64,000 nucleotides of DNA from Blastocatellia bacterium. GTDB taxonomy: Bacteria; Acidobacteriota; Blastocatellia; HR10; J050. The position numbers and the translations under genes were made by a program. Every line of letters starts with the position of its first letter. Within the stretch, counting starts at the first letter, position 1. The stretch lies in the NCBI GenBank assembly GCA_025054955.1, contig JANWZE010000023.1, positions 1-64,000 on the forward strand, read 5' to 3'. The notes under the pieces are model-generated. The model made no database searches. It was not told the DNA's origin and saw only the letters and a program-made list of their open reading frames with translations. Of this stretch, positions 7,769-17,186 are shown piece by piece.

Positions 7769-10700
7769 TCACCGCTTAGGATTAGTGACGTTGATGAACA
7801 CCGAGAGCGTGTTATTGGCTTCGTTCGTCTCACTGACTTGATTGGTAGCATCAACCAGCACACCGACGAATCGGCCGCCGGCAGGCGTGCCGGCAGGAAT
7901 CGTCGTCGTAACCACGAACGGCAACGCTGCGCCCGGCTGTAATTCAGGCGTGACCAGCGTCGTCAGCAACGTATCATTAGCATCAATGAAGCCATCAGCA
8001 GACAACCGAATCTGGTGGATCGTCGAAGCCGCCACACCGACGCCTTGATTGGCAATCGTGACGTTGACCGTGATCGAGCCGCCAGCAGGCACTGTCGAAG
8101 GAGAGACGCTCAAGTTGGTGGGCAGCAAATCGGCCTGCGCTGCGCCCAATACAGTAAGCGGTGCGACGGCAATGTTGTTCGTTTCGTCGGTTTCGCTCAC
8201 GGCGTTGCTGCTATCGGCGATAATGCCAATGAAGCGCTGGCCCGGCGGTATTCCCGGAGGTATGACGATGGAGATTGAGAAACTGACCGAACTGCCCGGC
8301 GCCAATGTGCTGGTTGCCACCGTGCTCAACAGTAGATCATTGGCATTAACGATGGCGTCCTCAGACAACCGAATCTCATGGACGGCGGCAGCCGCCGGCG
8401 CCTGCCCTTGATTGATCACGAGAAAACTGAGATTGACGCTGCTGCCCGGCGCGACACTGGCCGGTGAAACGCTCACCTGGGCAGGCACCAAATCCGCGCC
8501 GGTGGCGGTTGACAATCGCGCATTGACCGTGCCTCGTCCGCCTGTGATCACGTTGAAAAAGAGTTCCCAGCTTTGCCGGATGATCTCTACTTTGTTCAGA
8601 TCATCTTGCGAAGCGCGTCGCCCTTCCGGCACCACCAGGATGAACGCTTGTCTGAACCTTGTGGGCGCCGTCGGAAACGCCGGAATGCGCACGCCTTCTT
8701 CGGCGATGATCTGAGCAACCGTCACGTTTTGTCGCGTGCCTCTGACGCGCACGCCGACTTCCGGCGGACTGCTGCTGACACGATTGGTATCCGTCGGCGC
8801 GCGAATGAAGAAGAACGGCGCCACTTCAGCGGCAGAAGCCAATCCCATCAGGTAGCGATCCAGCATGCTGTAACGACTGGTCGCTTCAATCGAGAGGAAG
8901 AGGCCGCCGCCTTGATCGAGCCACTTGTTGCCTTCCATCTCGGACGCATCGCTATCTTTGAAAAAGCTCCAATGCGCGAAATCCCGACCCAGCAGCGCGC
9001 TACTGGGCACACCAGCATCGCTGAACTCAACGAAAGCCAGCCAACGATGACCGAACTCCTGCGCCATAATGTCGAGTGTGGAGTTTGTGCCCAAGAACGT
9101 TTGATTGGGATTGTCGGGGTATTCGCTCAGTTTGTTGAAATTGATGAACCCTTCCAAGCGACCGGCGCTGCCGAAGGCGCGCGGTCCGCCGTTGAATTCG
9201 CCGACGCTGCGACCAATGCCGCGTACATTGTTTTGTATCGGAGCGTAGAACGCGAATCCGCCGCCGCCCACCACATCGTAGGGCGTGTCGCTCGTGCCAA
9301 TAGCAGTGAGAAATTCGTAATCGTCCTGATGCGTTCGATAAAATCGGCGAGCGATGGCAGCGATTTGAAATCGCCCATCAAACGATTCATAGATGGCCGT
9401 GCGAAAGGCGACGCGCGGCAGCGGCAAGTCTTCAGTGAAGTCAACGACGCTGCCAAGCAAGGCCAGTCCTTGACTAATGCCGGTCAAACCGGTGCGCGAC
9501 CGGACATCGCTGAAGGTGAAGAGAATCCGGTTATTGCTGAATAGAACAACCTGAAACGTATTGAGCGCGCCTGTGCCAACTTCCGGCACGTTGCTCCAGG
9601 TAACAACCAATCGGTCGGCGGCCGCGCGCACAGTGATCTGCCCGCCGCGACTGGGATCCAAATCTGTCCAAAACGGCGCAATCCGCGCCGGCGGAAAACC
9701 AATCGAAGGGATGCGGTCTCGACTGCCTTGACCGAACGTCAAATTGCCGTTGGAATTAACGAAGACGCTGGTGTGCTCGCGGTTATAAAAAAGAAACGTG
9801 AACGGAATGTTCACCGAGACGAAATCATTATCGCCCAAGCTCAGCGGCGTGCCGGGCGTTGAATCAAAGCTGAACGGGACAAATGACGCGCCGTAATTAT
9901 CAGGCTCCAATCGCTCAAACTGGATCGAGCGGCCGTTTAGATCAAATAAATGAAACAGCGTGCCGTCATCGTGGAGCACAGCCACATTGCCAACGTCGAA
10001 ATCAGCCGGCGGCTGAGCCTGCGAACTGGCGCGGGCCGGAGCCTCCGGCAGCGGCGTATCCTGCGCGGTTGGATGATCCATCACGACTGCCTCATCGCTG
10101 AACATCAACACGCCTTGCTCATGCCCCACAATCAACAGATCAGGCCGGTCAGGGTGAAACTCCAGCGTGTGACCGCTGAGTTGATCGGGCAATGTGCCGA
10201 CGTAATCCCACTGAGCGCCCCGGCTGCTGCTGCGATACAATCGGTGTTCAATGCGATGTGAATGAACGGGGTATGCAATGAGCGCATAGAGCACGCGCGG
10301 TTGCCGCGGATGCACAGCCAATCGCGGTGTATGCGTGCGATATGGCAAGGGGACCGGCAATCCCTCATTGATGGCTGTCCACTGACTGCCGCCGTCATGC
10401 GTCACGTAAAAGCCGTTGACGTCGGTCGAGACGTACACGATGTCGCTCTCGGACGGATCAATGACCAGGTGGTCAATCGGCGACATCGGCGCGGCCCCGA
10501 CAGCCGCCGGCAACCCGCGATTGACAGCACGCCAACTGTAGCCGCCGTCATCGCTGCGGAAGACGCCATGACGAGCTGACCCCAGATACATCACACGCGC
10601 ATCAGCAGCAGCCACTTCAATGGCTAACGGAATCAAACCATCCGGTAGTCCGTCGGTGACCTTGCGCCAACCTGCATCTGCCTGAGTCGTCATGAACAGA

Positions 10701-11110
10701 CCATCGTGTGTGCCAATCCACAACATCCCATTGAGAGCAGCGACAGCAAATACATCCTGGCGCAAGCGAGCAGCGCCGGCGACCGGCAGGTCCTGCTTGC
10801 TCCATGAGTGCCCAGCATTATCGCTGATAAAGAGGCCGACTTCGGTGGCGGCATAATACCGTTGTACTGGCTTCGAGTCATACTTCAGCTCATAGATTTG
10901 TTGACCGGAAAACGGAGCAGCAACCCGCCGAGCAACCTGCTCTGCGCCGGTGACCTTGTAAAGCGATTGGCCACCATTGACGAGCGCTTGAGGAATTTCA
11001 GCTTCACTAAATGAATGACCAACCATGAGTGGGCCGAAGACCAGTAATATCGCACCAATCATCCACCATCGTTGGTGATATGTCGGTGAGAGCAATCCAT
11101 TGAATTTCAT
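7769..11110 (-). CDS. large secreted protein: BNR/Ycf48-like repeats, nidogen-like domain, zincin-like region, two CARDB domains
   Basis: 1113 residues from the ATG at 11110, which has AAAGGAGG upstream; the 18 codons before it are less likely. Signal anchor or signal peptide at about 13-36. Residues about 60-380 contain BNR/sortilin-type beta-propeller motifs (SDNAGHSWSKQDLP, RSDDGGYSWRAVNRGLP). About 430-560 resembles a nidogen/NIDO-like fold (APFWTDLDPS ... NNRILFTFSDV). About 590-870 looks like a zincin-type domain with QEFGHRWLAF near 680-690, where the expected HExxH reads QExxH. The C-terminus has two CARDB adhesion domains (about 905-1010 and 1020-1113). It is likely extracellular. 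The missing first zinc histidine makes proteolytic activity doubtful unless the family uses a different ligand set. Single gene behind its own promoter. Confidence 0.75.
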   Translation of the reverse strand: MKFNGLLSPTYHQRWWMIGAILLVFGPLMVGHSFSEAEIPQALVNGGQSLYKVTGAEQVARRVAAPFSGQQIYELKYDSKPVQRYYAATEVGLFISDNAGHSWSKQDLPVAGAARLRQDVFAVAALNGMLWIGTHDGLFMTTQADAGWRKVTDGLPDGLIPLAIEVAAADARVMYLGSARHGVFRSDDGGYSWRAVNRGLPAAVGAAPMSPIDHLVIDPSESDIVYVSTDVNGFYVTHDGGSQWTAINEGLPVPLPYRTHTPRLAVHPRQPRVLYALIAYPVHSHRIEHRLYRSSSRGAQWDYVGTLPDQLSGHTLEFHPDRPDLLIVGHEQGVLMFSDEAVVMDHPTAQDTPLPEAPARASSQAQPPADFDVGNVAVLHDDGTLFHLFDLNGRSIQFERLEPDNYGASFVPFSFDSTPGTPLSLGDNDFVSVNIPFTFLFYNREHTSVFVNSNGNLTFGQGSRDRIPSIGFPPARIAPFWTDLDPSRGGQITVRAAADRLVVTWSNVPEVGTGALNTFQVVLFSNNRILFTFSDVRSRTGLTGISQGLALLGSVVDFTEDLPLPRVAFRTAIYESFDGRFQIAAIARRFYRTHQDDYEFLTAIGTSDTPYDVVGGGGFAFYAPIQNNVRGIGRSVGEFNGGPRAFGSAGRLEGFINFNKLSEYPDNPNQTFLGTNSTLDIMAQEFGHRWLAFVEFSDAGVPSSALLGRDFAHWSFFKDSDASEMEGNKWLDQGGGLFLSIEATSRYSMLDRYLMGLASAAEVAPFFFIRAPTDTNRVSSSPPEVGVRVRGTRQNVTVAQIIAEEGVRIPAFPTAPTRFRQAFILVVPEGRRASQDDLNKVEIIRQSWELFFNVITGGRGTVNARLSTATGADLVPAQVSVSPASVAPGSSVNLSFLVINQGQAPAAAAVHEIRLSEDAIVNANDLLLSTVATSTLAPGSSVSFSISIVIPPGIPPGQRFIGIIADSSNAVSETDETNNIAVAPLTVLGAAQADLLPTNLSVSPSTVPAGGSITVNVTIANQGVGVAASTIHQIRLSADGFIDANDTLLTTLVTPELQPGAALPFVVTTTIPAGTPAGGRFVGVLVDATNQVSETNEANNTLSVFINVTNPKR

Positions 11111-11167
11111 AAGAAGAAGCCTCCTTTGATTTCTCAGCTTTGATCGCGTTCTTTTCCGGGCCACAGT

Positions 11168-11196
11168 ATCCTAGCGCAGTTAATCGGCGAGTTCAA
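11168..11196 (-). promoter_or_regulatory. sigma-70-type promoter of the large CARDB protein gene
   Basis: Read leftward: TTGAAC (11196-11191), 17 bp, TAGGAT (11173-11168), about 58 bp before the start codon at 11110. Close to the TTGACA/TATAAT consensus with ideal spacing. Confidence 0.5.
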
Positions 11197-11389
11197 GCAG
11201 TCGGTATCCAGACGGCATGCCGCGCGCGTTTGAGAAAAAAACTCTTGCTCTTGATGGAGAAAAAGCTTATTCTATTAGCACATAAAAACATTGAACCGGG
11301 CAAAACAACAAAGCCTCCGCGTGGCATGGGATGGGCACGAACAGGAGGTTGTGGAAGAGGTAGGTAATACGTGAGGATGGTGCTGGCCA

Positions 11390-12826
11390 ATGTTCAAAAT
11401 ACTGATTGTTGATGATGAAGAATCGGTACGTCGGTTTTTGATCAGTTGTTTTCGCCACGAACAGTACGAAATTGACCAGGCAGGCAGCGTCGCCGAAGCC
11501 AGAGACATGATGCTGCATAGCGTCTATGATCTGGTGATCACAGACCTGCGGATGGATTCCGTCTCCGGCATGGAGCTGGTCAGGTTTATTAAGAGCACGT
11601 CGCCGCACACAGAAGTGATGATGATGACCGGCTATGCTACGGTGGACATCGCCGTGCAAGCCATGAAAGAAGGGGCGTGCGATTTCATCACCAAACCGCT
11701 CAGCCGCGACGAGCTGTTGCAGCGGGTGAAAAACGCGCTGAATCGGCAACGCTTGGAGAAGGAAGTGGTCTTCCTGCGGAGCGAATTCCAACGCGAATTC
11801 GGCCTGGAAAACATCGTCGGTGAATCGAAGGAACTGCGAACGATTCTAGATACGCTGCGTCGAATCGCCCCAAGCGAAAGCACTGTGCTCATCACCGGCG
11901 AGACAGGCACAGGCAAGGAGCTCGTGGCAAAGGCCATTCACACGTTGAGCCGCCGCGCCAACAAGCCGTTTGTCTCTGTCAATTGCGCTGCGTTCCCCGA
12001 GCACCTGCTGGAAAGCGAGCTGTTCGGTCACGTCAAAGGGGCGTTCACCGGCGCTTCGACTAACCGGAAAGGATTGATCGAAGAAGCACACGGCGGCACA
12101 TTCTTCCTCGATGAAATCGGCACCATGCCGCTCAGCGTGCAGGCCAAACTGCTCCGCGTGTTGGAAGACCGCACGATTCGACGCATCGGTGAAAACAGAA
12201 CGATCACCGTTGATATTCGCATCATTGCGGCTACGAATCTGGATTTCGAGACGGCCATTCAGAATCGCGAATTCCGCGAAGACCTTTACTACCGTCTCAA
12301 CGTCGTCTCGATTCACGTGCCACCGCTGCGCGCGCGCCGCAGTGATATTCCGGCGCTGACCGAACACTTCCTGAAAAAGTACTGCCAACGCGAGAACAAG
12401 ATCATCCAGGCCATTGCGCCCGAGGCCATGCAGTTGCTGCTCAATTACAATTATCCGGGCAACGTCCGGGAGTTGAAACATATCATCGAGCAGGCTGTGG
12501 CTATGTGCGCTGGGCCGGTGATTACATGCGACGTTCTGCCGCCTCATGTGCGCGAAGGCGTCGAGCCACTCTCATTCGGATTTCAATCAACCCCAATGCC
12601 GTATGCTCAACCGATCACATCGCCCAACGGCCATCTGAACGGTCATCATAAGGGCCGGCTCAGAGCGCTCGATGAGCGCGAACGTGAGTTGATCCTGGAA
12701 GCAATCGGGCGCAACCAAGGCAATCTGGAACGCGCCGCCAAAGACCTCGGCATCAGCCGCGTCACGCTGTGGCGACGCATGAAAAAATACGGCATCCGCG
12801 GCACCTACACGGTTCACTACGGCTAA
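11390..12826 (+). CDS. NtrC-family sigma-54-dependent response regulator (orphan)
   Basis: 478 residues. Receiver domain (1-120) with acidic pocket VDDEES, phospho-acceptor Asp in VITDLRMD and Lys in ITKPLS. AAA+ domain (about 140-375) with Walker A GETGTGKE, the sigma-54-contacting loop GAFTGA and Walker [12 protein letters not shown]-terminal Fis-type helix-turn-helix (about 435-478; [20 protein letters not shown]). It activates sigma-54 promoters after phosphorylation by a partner kinase. No kinase gene is adjacent, so it is an orphan here; the candidate sigma-54 promoters elsewhere in the window are plausible targets, not shown ones. The ribosome binding site is weak (GAGGATGG). A family-1 repeat lies 12 bp after the stop. 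Confidence 0.93.
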   Translation: MFKILIVDDEESVRRFLISCFRHEQYEIDQAGSVAEARDMMLHSVYDLVITDLRMDSVSGMELVRFIKSTSPHTEVMMMTGYATVDIAVQAMKEGACDFITKPLSRDELLQRVKNALNRQRLEKEVVFLRSEFQREFGLENIVGESKELRTILDTLRRIAPSESTVLITGETGTGKELVAKAIHTLSRRANKPFVSVNCAAFPEHLLESELFGHVKGAFTGASTNRKGLIEEAHGGTFFLDEIGTMPLSVQAKLLRVLEDRTIRRIGENRTITVDIRIIAATNLDFETAIQNREFREDLYYRLNVVSIHVPPLRARRSDIPALTEHFLKKYCQRENKIIQAIAPEAMQLLLNYNYPGNVRELKHIIEQAVAMCAGPVITCDVLPPHVREGVEPLSFGFQSTPMPYAQPITSPNGHLNGHHKGRLRALDERERELILEAIGRNQGNLERAAKDLGISRVTLWRRMKKYGIRGTYTVHYG

Positions 12827-12838
12827 CGACGGAACATT

Positions 12839-12938
12839 AGAGCGGTCTGCGAATGCGTTGATCCTGCGCACGCTTGCTAGCGTGCATTCGCCAGCAAGAT
12901 GCAGGGCCTCCAGCCTAAAGGCAATTGAAGATCGCTCT
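12839..12938 (-). repeat. dispersed palindromic element, family 1, copy B (inverted)
   Basis: 100 bp. Starts AGAGCGGTCTGCGAATGC and ends GCAATTGAAGATCGCTCT, the reverse orientation of copy A. The centre is the hairpin GCACGC-TTGCTA-GCGTGC. Confidence 0.8.
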
Positions 12939-12942
12939 AAGC

Positions 12943-13262
12943 TCGTGGAGTTGGATAGAACACGGATGAAGCGGATGCGGCGGATTTTCGCCGATTGATC
13001 CGCGTTGATCAGCCCAATCCGTGTCATCCGCGTTCCATGAACGGCATTAGTTCGTGAAGTTGGATAGAACGCGGATCAGACGGATGCGGCGGATTTTCGC
13101 CGATTGATCCGCGTTGATCAACCCAATCCGTGTCATCTGCGTTCCATGAACGGCATTAGTTCGTGGAGTTGGATAGAACGCGGATGAGGCGGATGCGGCG
13201 GATTTTCACGGATTGATCCGCGTTGATCAGTCCAATCCGTGTCATCCGTGTTCCATGAGCTT
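12943..13262. repeat. three tandem copies of a 109-bp repeat
   Basis: TTGGATAGAA recurs at 12951, 13060 and 13169, exactly 109 bp apart. Each unit is built from permutations of GCGGAT, GATCCGCGTT and AATCCGTGTCATCCG and is rich in internal inverted repeats. It is non-coding. This kind of 'ATCCGTGT' text is common between genes in several soil phyla. Confidence 0.9.
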
Positions 13263-13270
13263 CTTAACTT

Positions 13271-13370
13271 AGAGCGATTTTCCATTGCCTTTAGCCGGGC
13301 AGCGCCCGCCTGCGGGCTCATGCACGCTGCAAGTGCGCGCCCCAGGGTAGATTGATTCGCAAACCGCTCT
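13271..13370 (+). repeat. dispersed palindromic element, family 1, copy C
   Basis: 100 bp from AGAGCGATTTTCCATTGCC to GATTCGCAAACCGCTCT. It is joined at its right end, sharing the bases CT, to a fragment of the family-2 element (13369-13400). Confidence 0.85.
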
Positions 13371-13400
13371 AAGTAACGTGACAAAAGTTCGTGGCGTTAA
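13369..13400 (+). repeat. terminal fragment of family-2 palindromic element
   Basis: CTAAGTAACGTGACAAAAGT followed by TCGTGGCGTT matches the terminal inverted repeat of the complete family-2 copies at 25182-25324 and 40576-40677. Only one end is present; the rest is missing before the UDG gene end at 13417. Confidence 0.75.
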
Positions 13401-13416
13401 GGCGAAGTTCTGAAGG

Positions 13417-14361
<945 letters not shown>

Positions 14362-14362
14362 A

Positions 14363-15571
14363 TCATTCATCCACCTGCGTCGAAAGAAACACTTCAATCA
14401 GATGATCAAAGATGCGGTCGGCAACTTCGCGCTTCGAGAGCAAGGGCAGCGCGATAACATGATCATAACGGTCTATGATGGTGACGCGATTAGTATCCAC
14501 ATCAAAGCCGGCGCCAGGCGCGGTCACATCATTGACTACGATCATATCCAGGTTCTTGCGCTGCAATTTGTCGCGGCCATGCTCCACTGGCTTGTCTGTT
14601 TCAGCGGCAAACCCCACAACGATTTGATGAGTTTTACGACGGCCGACCTCAGTTAAAATATCCGGCGTCGGTTCCAGATCAAGTGTGACGCTTTGATCTG
14701 ACTTTTTGATTTTGCTTGCCTGTGGATGGCGTGGCCGAAAATCGGCTACTGCGGCTGCTTTGATGACAATCGTGGCTTCATTCAGGTGGCGTGTGACAGC
14801 GTCACACATCTGCTGAGCTGACCAGACGGGGATGAATCGCGCCATGGGAGGCGGGGTCAAGCGGGTCGGCCCGCTAATGAGCGTCACGTCGGCGCCGCGA
14901 GCCAGCGCCGCTTCAGCCAGCGCATAGCCCATTTTGCCGGAGGAGCGATTGGTCAAGAATCGAATCGGATCAAGGTCTTCGCAGGTCGGGCCAGCGGTCA
15001 CCAGTACATGGTGCCCGCTCAAGTCTGCGCCGGCGCTGGCCCGCTGCAAAAAAGCGATGGCGCGCGCCGCAATGACCTCCGGCTCGGCCAGGCGACCTTC
15101 GCCAACTGCCCCGCAGGCAAGGAAGCCGCTTTCCGGTTCAATGATTTCAACCCCTCGCGCCTGCAAGATGGCGACATTCTCTTGCGTGGCTGGGTGTCGC
15201 CACATCTCGACGTTCATGGCCGGCGCGATCATGACCGGACAGGTGGCCGACAGGTAAATCGTCGAGAGCATGTCATCGGCCAAGCCACGCGCGAATTTCG
15301 CTATGATGTTAGCCGTCGCCGGGGCAACGAGCAGGAGGTTAGCCCAGCGCGCGGCTTCGATATGTTTGATCGTCGTATTGGCGCCCGGCTCAAAGAGGCC
15401 GGTCATGACGCTGTGGCCAGAGAGCGCCTCGAACGTCACAGGGCCAACAAACTGGCACGCGCTCTGCGTCATCACGACACGAACAACAGCGCCTCGTTGC
15501 TGAAGCTGACGGAGCAGTTCAGCCGCTTTGTAAGCGCCAATACAACCGGTGACTCCCAACAATATATTCAT
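14363..15571 (-). CDS. coaBC: bifunctional phosphopantothenoylcysteine decarboxylase / phosphopantothenate-cysteine ligase
   Basis: 402 residues, a typical length. Makes 4'-phosphopantetheine for coenzyme A in two steps. The N-terminal flavoprotein (CoaC) half shows GVTGCIGAYKA, the active-site His in IKHIEAARWA, PAMNVEMW and the Cys/substrate loop FLACGAVGEGRL. The C-terminal CoaB half (from about 190) shows VLVTAGPTCEDLDPIRFLTN, NRSSGKMGYALAEAA and the Lys-containing PQASKIKK. Its first codons are part of a 37-bp sequence repeated 71 bp upstream, giving a second start-like ATG (MNILLGL...) with a similar leader that stops after 14 codons. The gmk stop lies 80 bp upstream, and the omega subunit gene often found between them is absent. 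Confidence 0.96.
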   Translation of the reverse strand: MNILLGVTGCIGAYKAAELLRQLQQRGAVVRVVMTQSACQFVGPVTFEALSGHSVMTGLFEPGANTTIKHIEAARWANLLLVAPATANIIAKFARGLADDMLSTIYLSATCPVMIAPAMNVEMWRHPATQENVAILQARGVEIIEPESGFLACGAVGEGRLAEPEVIAARAIAFLQRASAGADLSGHHVLVTAGPTCEDLDPIRFLTNRSSGKMGYALAEAALARGADVTLISGPTRLTPPPMARFIPVWSAQQMCDAVTRHLNEATIVIKAAAVADFRPRHPQASKIKKSDQSVTLDLEPTPDILTEVGRRKTHQIVVGFAAETDKPVEHGRDKLQRKNLDMIVVNDVTAPGAGFDVDTNRVTIIDRYDHVIALPLLSKREVADRIFDHLIEVFLSTQVDE

Positions 15572-15660
15572 CAGCGTTCCTCACATGCAAAGTCCAATCA
15601 AAGCGTCGTCGTAGATGAAGTGAGTCCCAACAGGATGTTCATCAGCGTTCTTCACATGAA
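15551..15660. repeat. paired 37-bp direct repeat over the gmk/coaBC junction, period 71 bp (locus 3)
   Basis: GACTCCCAACAATATATTCA plus 17 bp (15551-15587) recurs at 15622-15658 with about six changes. The left copy holds the coaBC start codon and ribosome binding site; the right copy begins at the gmk stop codon. The 34 bp between are unique. Confidence 0.8.
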
Positions 15661-16269
15661 CGTTTGCAGGATGGCTCGCGCTTCCTCTTCCTGTCGGACT
15701 CGCCGGTGACGTTCAGCGCGAACGATCGCCTCAACCGCCCGACAAGCTTCTTGCAGCTCATCATTGATGACCAAGTAATCGAACTCAGCGTAGCGCGTAA
15801 CTTCCTGACGAGCGACTTCCAGCCGTCGGCTCATGGAGGCCGGCGTTTCTGTGCCGCGCAAGTTCAATCGTCGTTTCAGCTCATCGAACGAGGGCGGCAT
15901 CAGGAAAATGGTTAACGCATCGGGCGAGTGCGCTCGGATTTGCGCCGCGCCTTGCACATCAATATCCAGAATCACGTCACAGTGAGCGGCCAGAATCTCG
16001 TCAACCATTCGCTTGGATGTGCCGTACAGATTGCCGAATACTTCGGCGGATTCCAGAAACTCCCCCTGCGCGCGCATCTTCAGGAAGTCATCACGGCTGA
16101 CAAAGAAGTAATCTTGGCCATGCACCTCGTTGGATCGCGGCTTGCGCGTCGTATGCGAAACCGATAAACGGGTCTGGGGAACGCGCTCCAGCAGCGCCTT
16201 GACGATAGTGGTTTTGCCGCCGCCGGAGGGCGACGAGATGACCACCAGGAAATTTCTGTTACTCGACAT
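15652..16269 (-). CDS. gmk: guanylate kinase
   Basis: 205 residues from the ATG at 16269 (MSSNRNFLVVIS), which overlaps the end of yicC by 11 bp; a longer frame reaches 16296. Phosphorylates GMP to GDP with ATP. P-loop SSPSGGGKTT, GMP-binding TRKPRSNEVHGQDYFFVSRD and the DIDVQGA motif are all present, as is the ARQEVTRYAEFDYLVIND C-terminal part. Translationally coupled to yicC in the usual bacterial order yicC-gmk. Confidence 0.96.
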   Translation of the reverse strand: MSSNRNFLVVISSPSGGGKTTIVKALLERVPQTRLSVSHTTRKPRSNEVHGQDYFFVSRDDFLKMRAQGEFLESAEVFGNLYGTSKRMVDEILAAHCDVILDIDVQGAAQIRAHSPDALTIFLMPPSFDELKRRLNLRGTETPASMSRRLEVARQEVTRYAEFDYLVINDELQEACRAVEAIVRAERHRRVRQEEEARAILQTFM

Positions 16270-17134
16270 TCTGAACCTGCTCCCGTAGCTTTTCAACTTC
16301 CGCGCGAAGCTCGATGGCGGCCTTAGCGGTGGCGATGCTGGGTGATTTCGATTGAATCGTTGTGCCTTCGCGGTTCATCTCTTGCAGCAGAAATTCGAGT
16401 TTGCGTCCATTAGCTTGGTCGCTCCCCAGCAGCGCGCGATATTGGTCCAGATGACTCTTGAGCCGATTGATCTCCTCGTTGATGTCAGACCGCTGAGCCA
16501 GCAAGACTACTTCTTGCGCCACTCGGCCTTCGTCCAGCGTGATGTCAGCGGCTAGCTCATGAACACGCCGCAGGAGCCGCTCACGGGCTATGGCCAGATT
16601 TGAGCGAGCATCGCGTTCGATGTCAGCAACCAAATTGGTAATCACGTTCAACCGTTCATACATTTCTTGGGCAATGGCGCGCCCTTCCACCGCGCGCATC
16701 TCGGCGACTGATTCAAGCGCCTGTTTCATGGCCGCATCCAGGCCCGCAACCAGCTCCGTTTCCAGCTCGCCTGACTGGCTGACCGGCTCAATCACATCGG
16801 GCAATGAGGCCAGCGTATTGATATCTAACTCGCCGCCGATGGAAAACTCCTGTTTCATCATCGCAACCGCGCCCAGATAACCACGAATCATCGGCCGATT
16901 CAACTGGTAAGCGATCTCCCCGGTGTGTTTCAACGTCACGCTGACGTTGATTCGTCCACGCTGGCAATACTGCAAAACCAATCCCCGCACCTGTGGTTCG
17001 GCAGCAACCAGCTCGTCGGGCAACCGCAATTGGATGTCCAGAAAACGATGATTGACTGTGGCAACAACGACGTCAATCGTGAATCGGTTGTTCTGATATG
17101 TCCCCCGGCCAAATCCGGTCATGCTTCTGATCAT
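16259..17134 (-). CDS. yicC: YicC/YloC-family endoribonuclease
   Basis: 291 residues with the conserved start MIRSMTGFGRG, the N-terminal YicC domain (about 1-155) and the C-terminal DUF1732 domain ending in LLQEMNREGTTIQSKSPSI and EKLREQVQNVE. Family members are stress-related RNases that affect small-RNA turnover. It is coupled to gmk by overlap and follows the ABC exporter gene by 52 bp in the same direction. Confidence 0.95.
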   Translation of the reverse strand: MIRSMTGFGRGTYQNNRFTIDVVVATVNHRFLDIQLRLPDELVAAEPQVRGLVLQYCQRGRINVSVTLKHTGEIAYQLNRPMIRGYLGAVAMMKQEFSIGGELDINTLASLPDVIEPVSQSGELETELVAGLDAAMKQALESVAEMRAVEGRAIAQEMYERLNVITNLVADIERDARSNLAIARERLLRRVHELAADITLDEGRVAQEVVLLAQRSDINEEINRLKSHLDQYRALLGSDQANGRKLEFLLQEMNREGTTIQSKSPSIATAKAAIELRAEVEKLREQVQNVE

Positions 17135-17186
17135 AACACTCGACCTACTTTTTCATGCGAGATCCCAACATCCATTCCACTGTTGA

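Noticed and set aside
8573-9544. 323-codon open frame on the plus strand
   Set aside because: Antisense to the large CARDB protein gene; no ribosome binding site or recognisable domain.
11320-11345. Sigma-54 promoter before the orphan NtrC gene (GG-N10-GC at TGGCATGGGATGGGC)
   Set aside because: The -12 element reads GGGC instead of TTGC, so the match is poor.
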